Positions 19,727 to 28,271 of a stretch of DNA of 64,000 bases are shown piece by piece (the first letter of the stretch is position 1; each line of letters starts with the position of its first letter). The stretch is from assembly GCA_017525525.1 (NCBI GenBank), contig JAFXSQ010000067.1:1-64000 (forward strand), read 5' to 3'. This DNA is from Lachnospiraceae bacterium. GTDB taxonomy: Bacteria; Bacillota; Clostridia; Lachnospirales; Lachnospiraceae. The notes beneath the pieces are model-generated. The model searched no databases. It was given only the letters and a program-made list of their open reading frames with translations, and was not told the origin of the DNA. The position numbers and the translations under genes are program-made.

Positions 19727-20651
19727 GCAGCATTCTCTCAAGCTCCTCCAAGCTTTCGACCTCGTTTATCTTAGCCCTCAGCTTAGCGGAGTCGTACATG
19801 CCCTGGGTATACCAGGCCACATGCTTTCTCATCTCCCGTATGCCCACATACTCGCTTTTTTGCTCGATCATCATCCTTGCCTGCCTGAGCATTGTGTCTA
19901 CCACGGTAGACACCGAAGGTCTCGGCAGCGTCTCTCCCGTTTCAAGGTAATGCTTTATCTCCGCAAACACCCACGGATTGCCTTTCGCCGCGCGGCCTAC
20001 CATAACCGAATCACATCCGGTTTCCTCTTTCATCCTTATTACATCCGCGCCGCAGGAAATATCTCCGTTACCCACAACCGGTATCGAAACCGCCTCCTTA
20101 ACTCTCTTTATCACAGACCAGTCAGCCGTTCCGCTGTAATACTGTTCTCTGGTTCTTGCGTGAACCGCAACCGCCGCTGCGCCGGCTTCCTCCGCAACCT
20201 TGGCAACCTCGTGGGCATTCATATTGTCTGCGGAAAAACCCGCTCTGATCTTAACCGTAACCGGCAAATCCGTAACCTGTCTAATGGCGTAGACAATCTC
20301 TCCTATCCTCTCCGGAGTCTTCATCAGACTCGAACCCTCATGATTATTCACAATCTTCGGCACCGGACATCCGAAATTAAGATCAATAAAGGCGAAGCCA
20401 AAATCCTTCATCTTCACCGCCTGGCCGGCTATTATATCAGGCTCGCTTCCAAAGAGCTGAACTCCCGCCGGAGCTTCCCTCTCATCGGTCATCAAAAGAG
20501 GAAGGGAATTCCTGTTGCCATAGTACATCCCCTTCGCGCTTATCATCTCCGTTACTACTATGTCCGCGCCCTGTTCCTTGCAAAGCAAGCGAAATGGCAG
20601 GTCTGTAATACCTGCCATCGGCGCTAAAAATATTTTATCCTTAAAATCCAT
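19713..20651 (-). CDS. dus: tRNA-dihydrouridine synthase (DusB-type)
   Basis: FMN/NADPH enzyme that reduces uridines in the tRNA D-loop. Motifs: LAPMAGITDLPFR at the start of the TIM barrel, the catalytic Cys in LNFGCPVPKI, VKIRAGF, AVHARTREQ, and the phosphate-binding VGRAAKGNPWVF. About 312 residues, full length. The start is either ATG at 20651 or TTG at 20669. The upstream AGGAAGGATC is the invariant end of the R1 repeat rather than a private ribosome site, so ATG is preferred. In most Firmicutes DusB sits near housekeeping genes; here it follows coaX across a 316-bp R1 repeat. Confidence 0.94.
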   Translation of the reverse strand: MDFKDKIFLAPMAGITDLPFRLLCKEQGADIVVTEMISAKGMYYGNRNSLPLLMTDEREAPAGVQLFGSEPDIIAGQAVKMKDFGFAFIDLNFGCPVPKIVNNHEGSSLMKTPERIGEIVYAIRQVTDLPVTVKIRAGFSADNMNAHEVAKVAEEAGAAAVAVHARTREQYYSGTADWSVIKRVKEAVSIPVVGNGDISCGADVIRMKEETGCDSVMVGRAAKGNPWVFAEIKHYLETGETLPRPSVSTVVDTMLRQARMMIEQKSEYVGIREMRKHVAWYTQGMYDSAKLRAKINEVESLEELERMLLTLR

Positions 20652-20667
20652 ACCTATATTCTTGACC

Positions 20668-20983
20668 AAGATCCTTCCTGTTGCTTCGCAAGCCCTCGCA
20701 TTTCGTCATAAGGGGTACCGCTTGCGGTGGATTCCTTATGACATCGAAGGCCGGCACCTCAACGCTTTACATTGAGGTCTGCGTCGCTTCGCGTAAGACA
20801 TGACATTAAAGCCCCACCGGTCGGTGTCATTCTGAGAGGAGAAACGCAAATGACGAAGTCATTTTATTAATGCGTTTCGACGACAGGACACGACGTAAGT
20901 GAGACTCGAAATCTTTGATTTCGTTAGTCGAACTTATGCAAAGCTATGTCGTGTCAATACATCCTCTTTAGCCCGAAGAATCT
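20668..20983. repeat. R1-family repeat, long (316-bp) copy
   Basis: Fills the whole coaX-dus gap: 4 nt after the coaX stop to 16 nt before the dus ATG. Modules in order: GGATCTT end, GTCATAAGG palindrome, GACCTCAATG stem, CTTACGCGAAGC, GTGTCATTCTGAG, the TGACGAAGTCA hairpin, an ACACGACGTA segment and the GCCCGAAGAATC end. It is nearly identical to 31076-31377, with differences clustered around 20800-20830. Confidence 0.92.
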
Positions 20984-20987
20984 TCTT

Positions 20988-21752
20988 TTATTGTTTTTCG
21001 TAAATCAGTCTCAATCCCTCTAATGTAAGATTGGGATTGTAGACATCTATGATCTCCGTGTTCTCATATATCAGCTTTCCGAGTCCCCCCGTAGCAACTA
21101 CCTTCGCAGCCTCAAGCCCGGACTCTTCCTTCATCTTCTTGATGATATATTCCGTCTGTCCTATGTAACCGTAGAATATACCGGCCTGCATGCTTGTTAT
21201 GGTGTCCCTGGCAAGTATGGTATCCGGCTTTACTATCTCGATTTCGGGAAGCTTAGCAGTCCCCGTCCATAATGCGCTTGCCGACAGCCTTATTCCAGGA
21301 GATGTAACACCCGAGTTAAAGCTTCCGTTCTCAAGCACCAGATCATAGGTCGTCGCCGTTCCGAAGTCAACCACGATAACAGGACCGCCGTAAAGCTCGT
21401 ATGCAGCAACTGCGTCCACAAGTCTGTCCGCGCCGAGAGCCTTCGGATTCGGGATCGTGACATTTATCCCTGTCTTGATCCCCGGTGCAACTATTATCGG
21501 CGCTACCAGCAGATACTTTATGATACCACTTGTAAGCGAGTGCATAACCTTAGGCACAACCGAGGAGATGATGCACGCCGACACGTCACTTATGTCAAAG
21601 CCCTTTATCGAAAGCCAGTCCCCGAACATCATACCGTACTCATCCGAAGTCCTCGAAATCGCCGTGGTCATCCTGAATGAATTCTCGATAACCTTACCGT
21701 TGAAAAGTCCAACGGTGATATTAGTGTTTCCTACATCAATCGCAAGTAACAT
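20988..21752 (-). CDS. coaX: Type III pantothenate kinase
   Basis: Phosphorylates pantothenate, the first step of coenzyme A synthesis. It belongs to the ASKHA fold: phosphate-1 loop [12 protein letters not shown] at residues 5-16, the [11 protein letters not shown] motif, phosphate-2 [11 protein letters not shown], and [14 protein letters not shown]. The 254-residue length is standard. This type is feedback-resistant and requires a monovalent cation in characterised homologues. The upstream DUF6145-like gene ends 14 nt before its start and is likely in the same transcript. Confidence 0.95.
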   Translation of the reverse strand: MLLAIDVGNTNITVGLFNGKVIENSFRMTTAISRTSDEYGMMFGDWLSIKGFDISDVSACIISSVVPKVMHSLTSGIIKYLLVAPIIVAPGIKTGINVTIPNPKALGADRLVDAVAAYELYGGPVIVVDFGTATTYDLVLENGSFNSGVTSPGIRLSASALWTGTAKLPEIEIVKPDTILARDTITSMQAGIFYGYIGQTEYIIKKMKEESGLEAAKVVATGGLGKLIYENTEIIDVYNPNLTLEGLRLIYEKQ

Positions 21753-21766
21753 ATCCCTCTCCTATC

Positions 21767-22108
21767 TTACTCATTCATACTTAAAAAGAACATACGATAA
21801 TAGTTTGCTAATTCCTCAAACAATTCTTCCTTCTCGTCAAGAAGCTGCCTTACCTGAAGCTCACTCTCGATGGGATCATACATGATATCCTCCTCGTATG
21901 CCTCTGTAGAAAGCTTGACCTCGCCTGTCTTATCAAAGTATACTACCAATACTCCGCCTACCCTCTCAGTAAAGAGTACGCACATCACCTGGAGCTCCTT
22001 CTTCACCTTATCCGGAAGGTTTGAAAACCTCTCTCCAAGGTAATACTTCTGTGTGTAATGCGATGCACTGCACAGCACATTATTCTCATCATATTCCGCT
22101 TTATACAT
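21767..22108 (-). CDS. DUF6145-like small protein
   Basis: About 113 residues from the ATG at 22108; an ATG at 22147 or GTG at 22156, overlapping the lipoprotein stop, would add a short extension. The pattern ASHYTQKYYLGERFSNLP..VKKELQVMCVLFTERVGG.. with an acidic C-terminal half and LANYYRMFF resembles DUF6145, a family I know from Lachnospiraceae. Function unknown, no signal peptide. It is core-like in composition, unlike the AT-rich genes upstream, and is probably co-transcribed with coaX. Confidence 0.65.
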   Translation of the reverse strand: MYKAEYDENNVLCSASHYTQKYYLGERFSNLPDKVKKELQVMCVLFTERVGGVLVVYFDKTGEVKLSTEAYEEDIMYDPIESELQVRQLLDEKEELFEELANYYRMFFLSMNE

Positions 22109-22146
22109 ATTTTTTATAACCCCTTTTGCAAAAACATTTACAGGCA

Positions 22147-22743
22147 TCACTTCCACTTATTCTGACAAAGTCTTCTTAGCAAAACTTCATCCGTCCCCTC
22201 AACTAAACATCCTCTTCTTTCATTGTTGAAAAAAATACATTTATTGTCATCAACAAAGACTTTATAAGATTCGTTACTTACAGGCTGATTGTCATATTGT
22301 ACTGCAAATGTAGTTATACAGCTATAATGGTTTTCATATTCACTAAACGAAATATCAAACTGCCCTTTTTGTTTTATCGTTGAAAAGAAGTTTATGACAT
22401 CTGATTCATAGTACGCTGATCTATAGTTGCCATTTATTATCGCTGTTATTTTTTCGTGTGTCTGACAATAATCTTCTTTAACATATAAGGCTCCATCAGT
22501 AAAACTGTGAATGTATAGATATGTCATGTTGCTATCCCCGACTATTCTATACACTTTGTATCCATCAACTTTGCAAAACGAATCATCTTCCGAATCAAAA
22601 TAACCTCCGGTCAATATATACCTCTCGCCTTCCATAATTATGTTTTCTCCTTCAAAATATATATCATAGCTTTTGCATGACGAAAGACAAAACACAAGGA
22701 TCACAGACATTAATAATGATTTGATTATTCTATATCTCCTCAT
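22147..22743 (-). CDS. Small lipoprotein, paralogue 1 (putative immunity protein)
   Basis: 198-residue lipoprotein. The lipobox LSSC, about 22 residues from the ATG, follows a basic/hydrophobic signal. The body shares most of its motifs with the lipoprotein at 22979-23560: GYF, FC+VDG+K+Y, HSFTDG.LYV..DY.QT, TAII, QYDNQ.V.N.SYKVF+D...CIFF. The start at 22743 follows the TAA of a decayed toxin-tail fragment by 1 nt, with AGGTGA as ribosome site. This mirrors the stop/start overlap of the intact pair. Position and export suggest it protects against the tail of the large secreted protein; that is inference. AT-rich relative to coaX and dap genes. Confidence 0.72.
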   Translation of the reverse strand: MRRYRIIKSLLMSVILVFCLSSCKSYDIYFEGENIIMEGERYILTGGYFDSEDDSFCKVDGYKVYRIVGDSNMTYLYIHSFTDGALYVKEDYCQTHEKITAIINGNYRSAYYESDVINFFSTIKQKGQFDISFSEYENHYSCITTFAVQYDNQPVSNESYKVFVDDNKCIFFNNERRGCLVEGTDEVLLRRLCQNKWK

Positions 22744-22744
22744 C

Positions 22745-22890
22745 TTAATCACCTGATACAAAGCGAGGAATTCGTCCACTAATTGGTATATCGAATTCTA
22801 TAATCGTAACAAACGGATAATAACACCCGTCTATGGCATCATCGTGCTGTAAAACATATCATTCTCTGAAACCGCTATGTTTTCCATACT
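22745..22890 (-). pseudogene. Decayed duplicate of the C-terminal end of the large toxin-like protein
   Basis: Reading toward 22745 gives codons matching the last ~48 residues of the protein at 23563-27105: GFR-x-YVLQH and PFVTIIEFDIP line up with GFRAWYVLQH and PYVTVIEFDIP, and both end in GD then a stop. The Trp codon of the parent is TGA here, and a one-base insertion lies just upstream of the aligned part, so it cannot encode the domain. It sits immediately before lipoprotein 1, as the intact tail sits before lipoprotein 2. The 90 nt between it and lipoprotein 2 show only weak similarity to the parent. Confidence 0.85.
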
Positions 22891-22978
22891 TTAATAACAA
22901 AAGGCACAAGTACTCCACCAATACTCATCCCCTCAGTAAACAACAAACATAGGGCATAACGATATTTGATGCACTTTA

Positions 22979-23560
22979 TCAATAATCACATAGGCTTTTA
23001 AAATACTCTTTATCTTCGCCGTCAACAATATGCCCTATCCTTTTGTCATCAAAGAATATACATTCCTCTGAATCGATAAACACCTTATATGAGCGATTGC
23101 AAACTGCTTGATTATCATATTGTATCATAAAGGTATATAAATACTCGTCTTTGTATTTGTCAAAGGAAATCTCATCCTCTCGCATATTAACCTGTCTATC
23201 AAAAAACTTCAGTGTATCTTCATCCTTATATATAACTTCGCGATTATAAAGAATAATTGCAGTAATAGTATCATAGGTTTGAATATAATCATTCCTCACA
23301 TATAAGGATCCATCAGTAAAACTATGAGCATATATGAAATCCATGCGGTCGTCATCTTCCAGCTTATATAGTTTAAAACCATCAACTCTGCAAAATGGTG
23401 CTTTTTCAGTATTGAAGTATCCTTCGGTAGTATCATAAACCACTCCATCAATTATCAAGTGTTCGCCTTTGAACTGTACATCATAGCTCTGACATCCAGT
23501 AACGAAAATCAAACATAACATAGCAAGAACTACGATACCAGCTTTGATTCGCCCAACCAT
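22979..23560 (-). CDS. Small lipoprotein, paralogue 2 (putative immunity protein)
   Basis: About 193 residues from ATG 23560; an alternative TTG at 23566 overlaps the upstream gene. The lipobox VTGC ends a hydrophobic signal. It is a clear paralogue of the 22147-22743 product over its whole mature length. The gene start overlaps or abuts the stop of the 1180-residue gene (GGAG in the last codons as ribosome site), so the two are translationally coupled. In polymorphic toxin systems the gene immediately after the toxin tail is normally the immunity gene. No homologous family was recognised. Confidence 0.75.
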   Translation of the reverse strand: MVGRIKAGIVVLAMLCLIFVTGCQSYDVQFKGEHLIIDGVVYDTTEGYFNTEKAPFCRVDGFKLYKLEDDDRMDFIYAHSFTDGSLYVRNDYIQTYDTITAIILYNREVIYKDEDTLKFFDRQVNMREDEISFDKYKDEYLYTFMIQYDNQAVCNRSYKVFIDSEECIFFDDKRIGHIVDGEDKEYFKSLCDY

Positions 23561-23562
23561 TA

Positions 23563-26500
23563 TCAATCTCCGGTGACGTACTTCGATATTGCTCCCTCAA
23601 ACGGAATATCGAATTCTATCACAGTAACATAAGGAATATAACTCCCCTTTAATACATCGTAGTGTTGCAACACATACCATGCTCTAAAGCCAGCGACGAA
23701 ACCATATTTTATCACATCTTGCCGATCCAATCCAAAATAATCGTATATACAAAAATGCAACTTACCCGTATAGTTTGTTCCATCAAAACTATAGTTTCTA
23801 ATTTCAACTGTATTTCCAGCAATGTCATCGATGCAGAATTTCAATCCCTTCACGGTATCGATTGCTGTATTAAACTTTGGATGATCAACATTATTTTGCA
23901 CCCATGAATAGAACGATTTATCATCGTTTCTGCTTTCATCTGTATACTTAAGCGATGATAATTCTCCTCCGTTAAGCTTTATACGATTCTGAATTTCTGT
24001 TCTTATGCTTTCTATATAGTTTTGAGTTGATTTGTGTTTCAATACTTTTTCTGTAAGATTTTCATTACTGTAATCAGAACCATTGCCATTTGCAGCATGG
24101 CTTATCATATCAAATGCAACATCTTGCATTATACCCATAGAAGTATTCTTTGCTAAAAATTCAAAGTCAGCATATAAAGCATTAGCCCCTTGCTTTTCGT
24201 TATCAGCGCAGTTCAATTGGACATCCATGAAATTCCTTAAAGAAATAATATCTTCCTTTTTCTTATCAGCATACATTAAGTCTTCTGCACGCGAAATACC
24301 ACCCTCACCATCGTCACCCTCACCTTTTTTATACTTTGATTGATAAACTAAAAGATTCTCGATTGTATCAAAATCATATGGGCGTTTATCATTTTTGTCA
24401 TTTTTGTCATCTAAATCTGTGTTTACTGATGTCGGATCACTCCTTAGCTTAAAATAAACAACCTCTCTATACTCACCACATACATTGATTGTTTTTCTAT
24501 ATGGTATGCCCACTTCTTCAAAGTCTGTCAAACCATCTCCATCAGTATCTTGTTTGTTTGGATCAGTAAAAACAATTCTTCCATTTTGCAGTCGTATTCC
24601 TCTGATTTCTATAATGTCATAAAGACCATCCCCATCAGAATCCATTGTATCGTCACATTTAATCGTATCACTCAATAATTCTCCAAAAACAGTTGAAACA
24701 CTATCAACACTTCCGCAATAATAGTGCTCTCCTCCTGTCATTTTCGAAATATCATTCATTAAAAAATCTGAAGATGAAGAACCAACATTAACAGTGTAGA
24801 CTTTGATGTTTTTTTTCACACAATCATCTATTGTTTGCTCAGCACAATTAATATCTCCATCACAAATTAGAATCATTATATTATTGTTTGTATTAGATAT
24901 TCTTGAAAACCTATTGATCGCAAGGCTTACTCCATCACCAGCATCAGTTTCCCCGTCGGCAAATAACCTACTAATACCTTTCTTTAATTCAAGTTTATCA
25001 GACGTAAACTCCCTTACCACCGATGCCCAAGAATGGAATTGTACTACATTCGCATAATCTCCTTCTTTCATTGCATCCACAAATCTTCCTGCAACTGTTT
25101 TGGCAATATTCATTCTAATTCCAGCCATGCTACCAGATGTGTCAATCACAAAAGAAATATTGTAATTAGATATATTACCATCCGAATTATTATAATCTAG
25201 TTCTGTCCGCCATGCATCAAACCATTCTTGCGTATCAATTAGCATATAAGTAGAAAAATGCGTTGTTTCAAAACTAACTGTATTATTGAAGGTGTCTATC
25301 ACACTATCCAGCAGAACGTATTCATTATTATCTCTGTCATACCATAGAATTCCTAAATCTTCGGGTTCTACATCAACCAATTCCTCCGGATTATAAGAAA
25401 ACACAACTTCCGCTTTCTTGAAATCTAATAAACATATTATATCCACAGGAATCCCAACTAGTCCTACGACACCTGACGATAATACATCCTTTTCATACAC
25501 GTCATTTATGCTTAGACTTTTATTTATATTACCTTGAAGTTCAATATTCACTTTTATATCTGTTACTTCTTTTCTTTTTAAGTTGCAAACATGATAATTT
25601 AATTCTTGTCGTACATATTCTTCACCATCAAGGATTCCATCATCATCAGTATCTTCATCATTTGGATCAAATCCAAGCTCCACATCATCGCCATCCACTA
25701 AACCATCATTATCTGAGTCATCCACAAGTGGATTAGTGTAATATGTGTTTAACTCTTCATAATCAGAGAGTCCGTCTTTATCAGAATCATACACACAGGG
25801 ATTTGTTTTATTCTTTTGTTCATCAAGATTAGTTAATCCATCATCATCAGAGTCCTCAAAACAGTCTAATATGCCATTTCCATCAGTATCATCTTTAACT
25901 GGTGATGTATTTAGCATTGTCACCTCGAACTCATCAAGTAAACTATCACTATCAGAATCAGAATTTTGGCAATTACTACCATATATGTATTCAAAATAAT
26001 CACAAAGACCATCAAGGTCTTGATCTTTATTGTATACAACAATTTTCTCATCAGCGTATTCTACTTCAATAGTCTCTGAAACTACTTGTTGTCCTTCATT
26101 CCATCCTACTACGTAATAAAAATATCGTTCTTGTTCACTTACTAACTGTACAATAAAATCACCATTTTCTGACGCATTTATCTTGACAAAGCTTTCTCCG
26201 TCATATGATTCAAACAATTCGTATTCTGCACACTCAAAAAATGCTGTTGCAAGAATACTTAGTTTTGAACTATCTTCTGCATATGCATAAATACTGATTA
26301 CAGAATCATCTTCTGTAATCACATCAGTATCCATGTTCCCACTTAAACTAATAGTTCTTTCAAAAACCTGAGAATCATTAAATTGTGTATTATCTAAATC
26401 AAATCCTGTTACTTTAATCCCGATAACTATGCTATTATCAACATCAATGTTTTGATTATAATCAGCATTTATTATTTCATATTTGCTTCCTTCATGAAAC

Positions 26501-27105
26501 GCGATTCTTCCACCCCAAATATCAGTTATTTCACCATCATAGTCGAAGCAAAGCGTCCAATCCCTTATAACACTGTTTCTACAATTCGTAATCGTTATAT
26601 TTCCAATTAATCCCTCTTCCCAAACACTAGATATTTCGTATGAAACAGCATATTCAGCGTTAATTACCTCATTGGTCTGCCCTAACAGAATATAGTATTC
26701 AGGAATTATAGAAACACTTTCGTAAGAAGTAAAACCAAAAGAGACCTCTCCACCAGCAACAATATCTTGGTTCCATCCAAGATTTTTCACAACATAGATA
26801 CCGCTCTCATATTCAACTATTTCAGCATTCCATATATTATCTATACTGTTTGCAAGAGGAAAAGCAATGCTCCAATCTTCTATTTTATCCTCTCCTGTAT
26901 TAGAAATAACAACAGATGCAGTAAATCCACCTGTCCATTCATTATCGATTCTGAACAAAACATCATATCCATCTCCGCTAAAGCTTAGTTCTCGTATATT
27001 GTTTTTTGCTTCAGCTTTTGAATTATAGCCAAACGGAGCAAACAATAGGAAACAGAGCAAACTACACATTACTAAGGAAATAATCCTTTTTATAAATCTA
27101 TTCAT
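23563..27105 (-). CDS. Large secreted multi-domain protein, putative polymorphic toxin (CBM2-like, Ca repeats, vWA, DUF3289-like tail)
   Basis: 1180 residues from ATG 27105 (AAGGAG upstream). Signal peptide to about 33. Two CBM2-like modules follow (about 43-145 and 152-255, with GW..D+..G.. and W patterns). A thrombospondin-3-like calcium array (DSDKDGLSDYEE, DTDDDGILDGEE) runs about 360-500. A vWA domain at about 650-815 has an intact MIDAS D656-TSGS. Another Ca-repeat pair lies at about 822-865, then a ~240-residue tail. The tail motifs IYDYFGLD..D and FRAWYVLQHYD resemble DUF3289, a domain found at the C-terminus of bacterial polymorphic toxins. Followed directly by a lipoprotein gene. 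Activity of the tail is unknown. The region is AT-richer than its neighbours, suggesting acquisition. Confidence 0.78.
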   Translation of the reverse strand: MNRFIKRIISLVMCSLLCFLLFAPFGYNSKAEAKNNIRELSFSGDGYDVLFRIDNEWTGGFTASVVISNTGEDKIEDWSIAFPLANSIDNIWNAEIVEYESGIYVVKNLGWNQDIVAGGEVSFGFTSYESVSIIPEYYILLGQTNEVINAEYAVSYEISSVWEEGLIGNITITNCRNSVIRDWTLCFDYDGEITDIWGGRIAFHEGSKYEIINADYNQNIDVDNSIVIGIKVTGFDLDNTQFNDSQVFERTISLSGNMDTDVITEDDSVISIYAYAEDSSKLSILATAFFECAEYELFESYDGESFVKINASENGDFIVQLVSEQERYFYYVVGWNEGQQVVSETIEVEYADEKIVVYNKDQDLDGLCDYFEYIYGSNCQNSDSDSDSLLDEFEVTMLNTSPVKDDTDGNGILDCFEDSDDDGLTNLDEQKNKTNPCVYDSDKDGLSDYEELNTYYTNPLVDDSDNDGLVDGDDVELGFDPNDEDTDDDGILDGEEYVRQELNYHVCNLKRKEVTDIKVNIELQGNINKSLSINDVYEKDVLSSGVVGLVGIPVDIICLLDFKKAEVVFSYNPEELVDVEPEDLGILWYDRDNNEYVLLDSVIDTFNNTVSFETTHFSTYMLIDTQEWFDAWRTELDYNNSDGNISNYNISFVIDTSGSMAGIRMNIAKTVAGRFVDAMKEGDYANVVQFHSWASVVREFTSDKLELKKGISRLFADGETDAGDGVSLAINRFSRISNTNNNIMILICDGDINCAEQTIDDCVKKNIKVYTVNVGSSSSDFLMNDISKMTGGEHYYCGSVDSVSTVFGELLSDTIKCDDTMDSDGDGLYDIIEIRGIRLQNGRIVFTDPNKQDTDGDGLTDFEEVGIPYRKTINVCGEYREVVYFKLRSDPTSVNTDLDDKNDKNDKRPYDFDTIENLLVYQSKYKKGEGDDGEGGISRAEDLMYADKKKEDIISLRNFMDVQLNCADNEKQGANALYADFEFLAKNTSMGIMQDVAFDMISHAANGNGSDYSNENLTEKVLKHKSTQNYIESIRTEIQNRIKLNGGELSSLKYTDESRNDDKSFYSWVQNNVDHPKFNTAIDTVKGLKFCIDDIAGNTVEIRNYSFDGTNYTGKLHFCIYDYFGLDRQDVIKYGFVAGFRAWYVLQHYDVLKGSYIPYVTVIEFDIPFEGAISKYVTGD

Positions 27106-27148
27106 CAATCAAACTCCTTTTGCCACACAAATATCTCTCCAACTCACA

Positions 27149-27366
27149 GCAGTCGGAATGTACACAAGGTATTTCAAATCTTTTCGCGGAGATTTTCGTC
27201 AAATCAGCAGCGAGTGGGTCGCAGTTCCGTGCTCAGAAATCGATACAAGTGGAGCGAGCCTGCGAACGTAACGGTTGTACGATTTCGTGCTACGGAACAA
27301 GAGCTCGAGCGCCCTGATTTAGAAAATCGTAGTGTGATTTGAAGTACTGTGTGTACATCCGACTGC
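27149..27366. repeat. Long imperfect hairpin element (about 218 bp)
   Basis: The ends GCAGTCGGAATGTACACA... and its complement ...TGTGTACATCCGACTGC pair over ~33 bp. Pairing continues inward (GATTTTC..AAATCAG, GTTCCGT, GAAATCG), so the whole stretch can fold into one long stem with a loop near 27250. It lies between dapB and the toxin-like gene, at the edge of the AT-rich block. The architecture is that of a MITE-like element. No gene is supported here. Confidence 0.75.
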
Positions 27367-27393
27367 GTGACATTAGTCTTTTTTATTATCTGC

Positions 27394-28155
27394 CTATTTC
27401 GCCGCAATCACATCCGCCATATCGTACATTCCGGCGGGCTTGCCGGCAAGGTACTTGGCAGCCTCTACAGCACCCTTTGCGAATACCGATTTGGAGTATG
27501 CAGTGTGCTTGATCTCGATTACTTCGTCGAGGCCGCAGAAGAATACCTCATGCTCGCCGACTATGTTGCCGCCCCTTACTGCGGAGATACCAAGCTCCTT
27601 CTTCTCTCTCTTCTTTCTTACCTGAGAGCGGTCATATACATACTCAAATGAGTTGCCGCATGCCTCGTTCACGCTGTCCGCAAGTGCGATCGCGGTTCCC
27701 GAGGGAGCATCCACCTTCTGGTTGTGGTGCTTCTCTACTATCTCTACATCATAGCCTGCGGGTACGAACACATTTGAAGCGTCCTTTAAGAGCTTCATTA
27801 TAGTATTTATACCGAGGCTCATATTTGCTGACTTAAGTATAGCAACCTTTGTCGAGCACTCTCTTACCTTGTCGAGCTGCTCAGCCGAAAGTCCGGTTGT
27901 GCAAAGGACTACCGGGATCTGCTTTTCAACAGCGTAGTCAAGGAGCGCATCCACAGCGACAGCTGCGGCAAAGTCTATGATCACATCGGCGTCAACATTG
28001 CACTCAGATAAAGATGCAAATACGGGATATTCGTTCTCCCTGCCCTGAAAAGGATCGACGCCTGCTACTATCTCTATATCATCATCCTCACGCGCAATAC
28101 CGGTGATGACCTGTCCCATCTTGCCGTTCGCGCCGTGCATTATTGCTTTAACCAT
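27394..28155 (-). CDS. dapB: 4-hydroxy-tetrahydrodipicolinate reductase
   Basis: NAD(P)H-dependent second step of the lysine/diaminopimelate branch. The nucleotide loop HGANGKMGQV is at residues 7-16. The signature EKHHNQKVDAPSGTA contains the catalytic His-His and Lys. Full length at 253 residues. ATG preceded by CGGAGGAAAC. It lies 116 nt after dapA, with an R1 repeat filling the gap, and is presumably in the lysine-riboswitch transcript. Confidence 0.96.
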   Translation of the reverse strand: MVKAIMHGANGKMGQVITGIAREDDDIEIVAGVDPFQGRENEYPVFASLSECNVDADVIIDFAAAVAVDALLDYAVEKQIPVVLCTTGLSAEQLDKVRECSTKVAILKSANMSLGINTIMKLLKDASNVFVPAGYDVEIVEKHHNQKVDAPSGTAIALADSVNEACGNSFEYVYDRSQVRKKREKKELGISAVRGGNIVGEHEVFFCGLDEVIEIKHTAYSKSVFAKGAVEAAKYLAGKPAGMYDMADVIAAK

Positions 28156-28173
28156 ATCTGTTTCCTCCGTATT

Positions 28174-28267
28174 AAGATCCTTCGGCTCGCTTCGCTTGCC
28201 TCAGGATGACACAATTCGCTCAGGATAACACTCGAGTGTCATTCTGAGTACTTTAGCCCGAAGAATC
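28174..28267. repeat. R1-family repeat between dapA and dapB
   Basis: Begins 4 nt after the dapA stop with GATTCTTCGGGC (minus reading) and ends with GAAGGATCTT 18 nt before the dapB ATG. It contains CTCAGAATGACACTCGAG and two GTCATCCTGAG-like modules in opposite sense, which can pair. It is the short version, without the GTCATAAGG palindrome. Confidence 0.85.
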
Positions 28268-28271
28268 TTTC

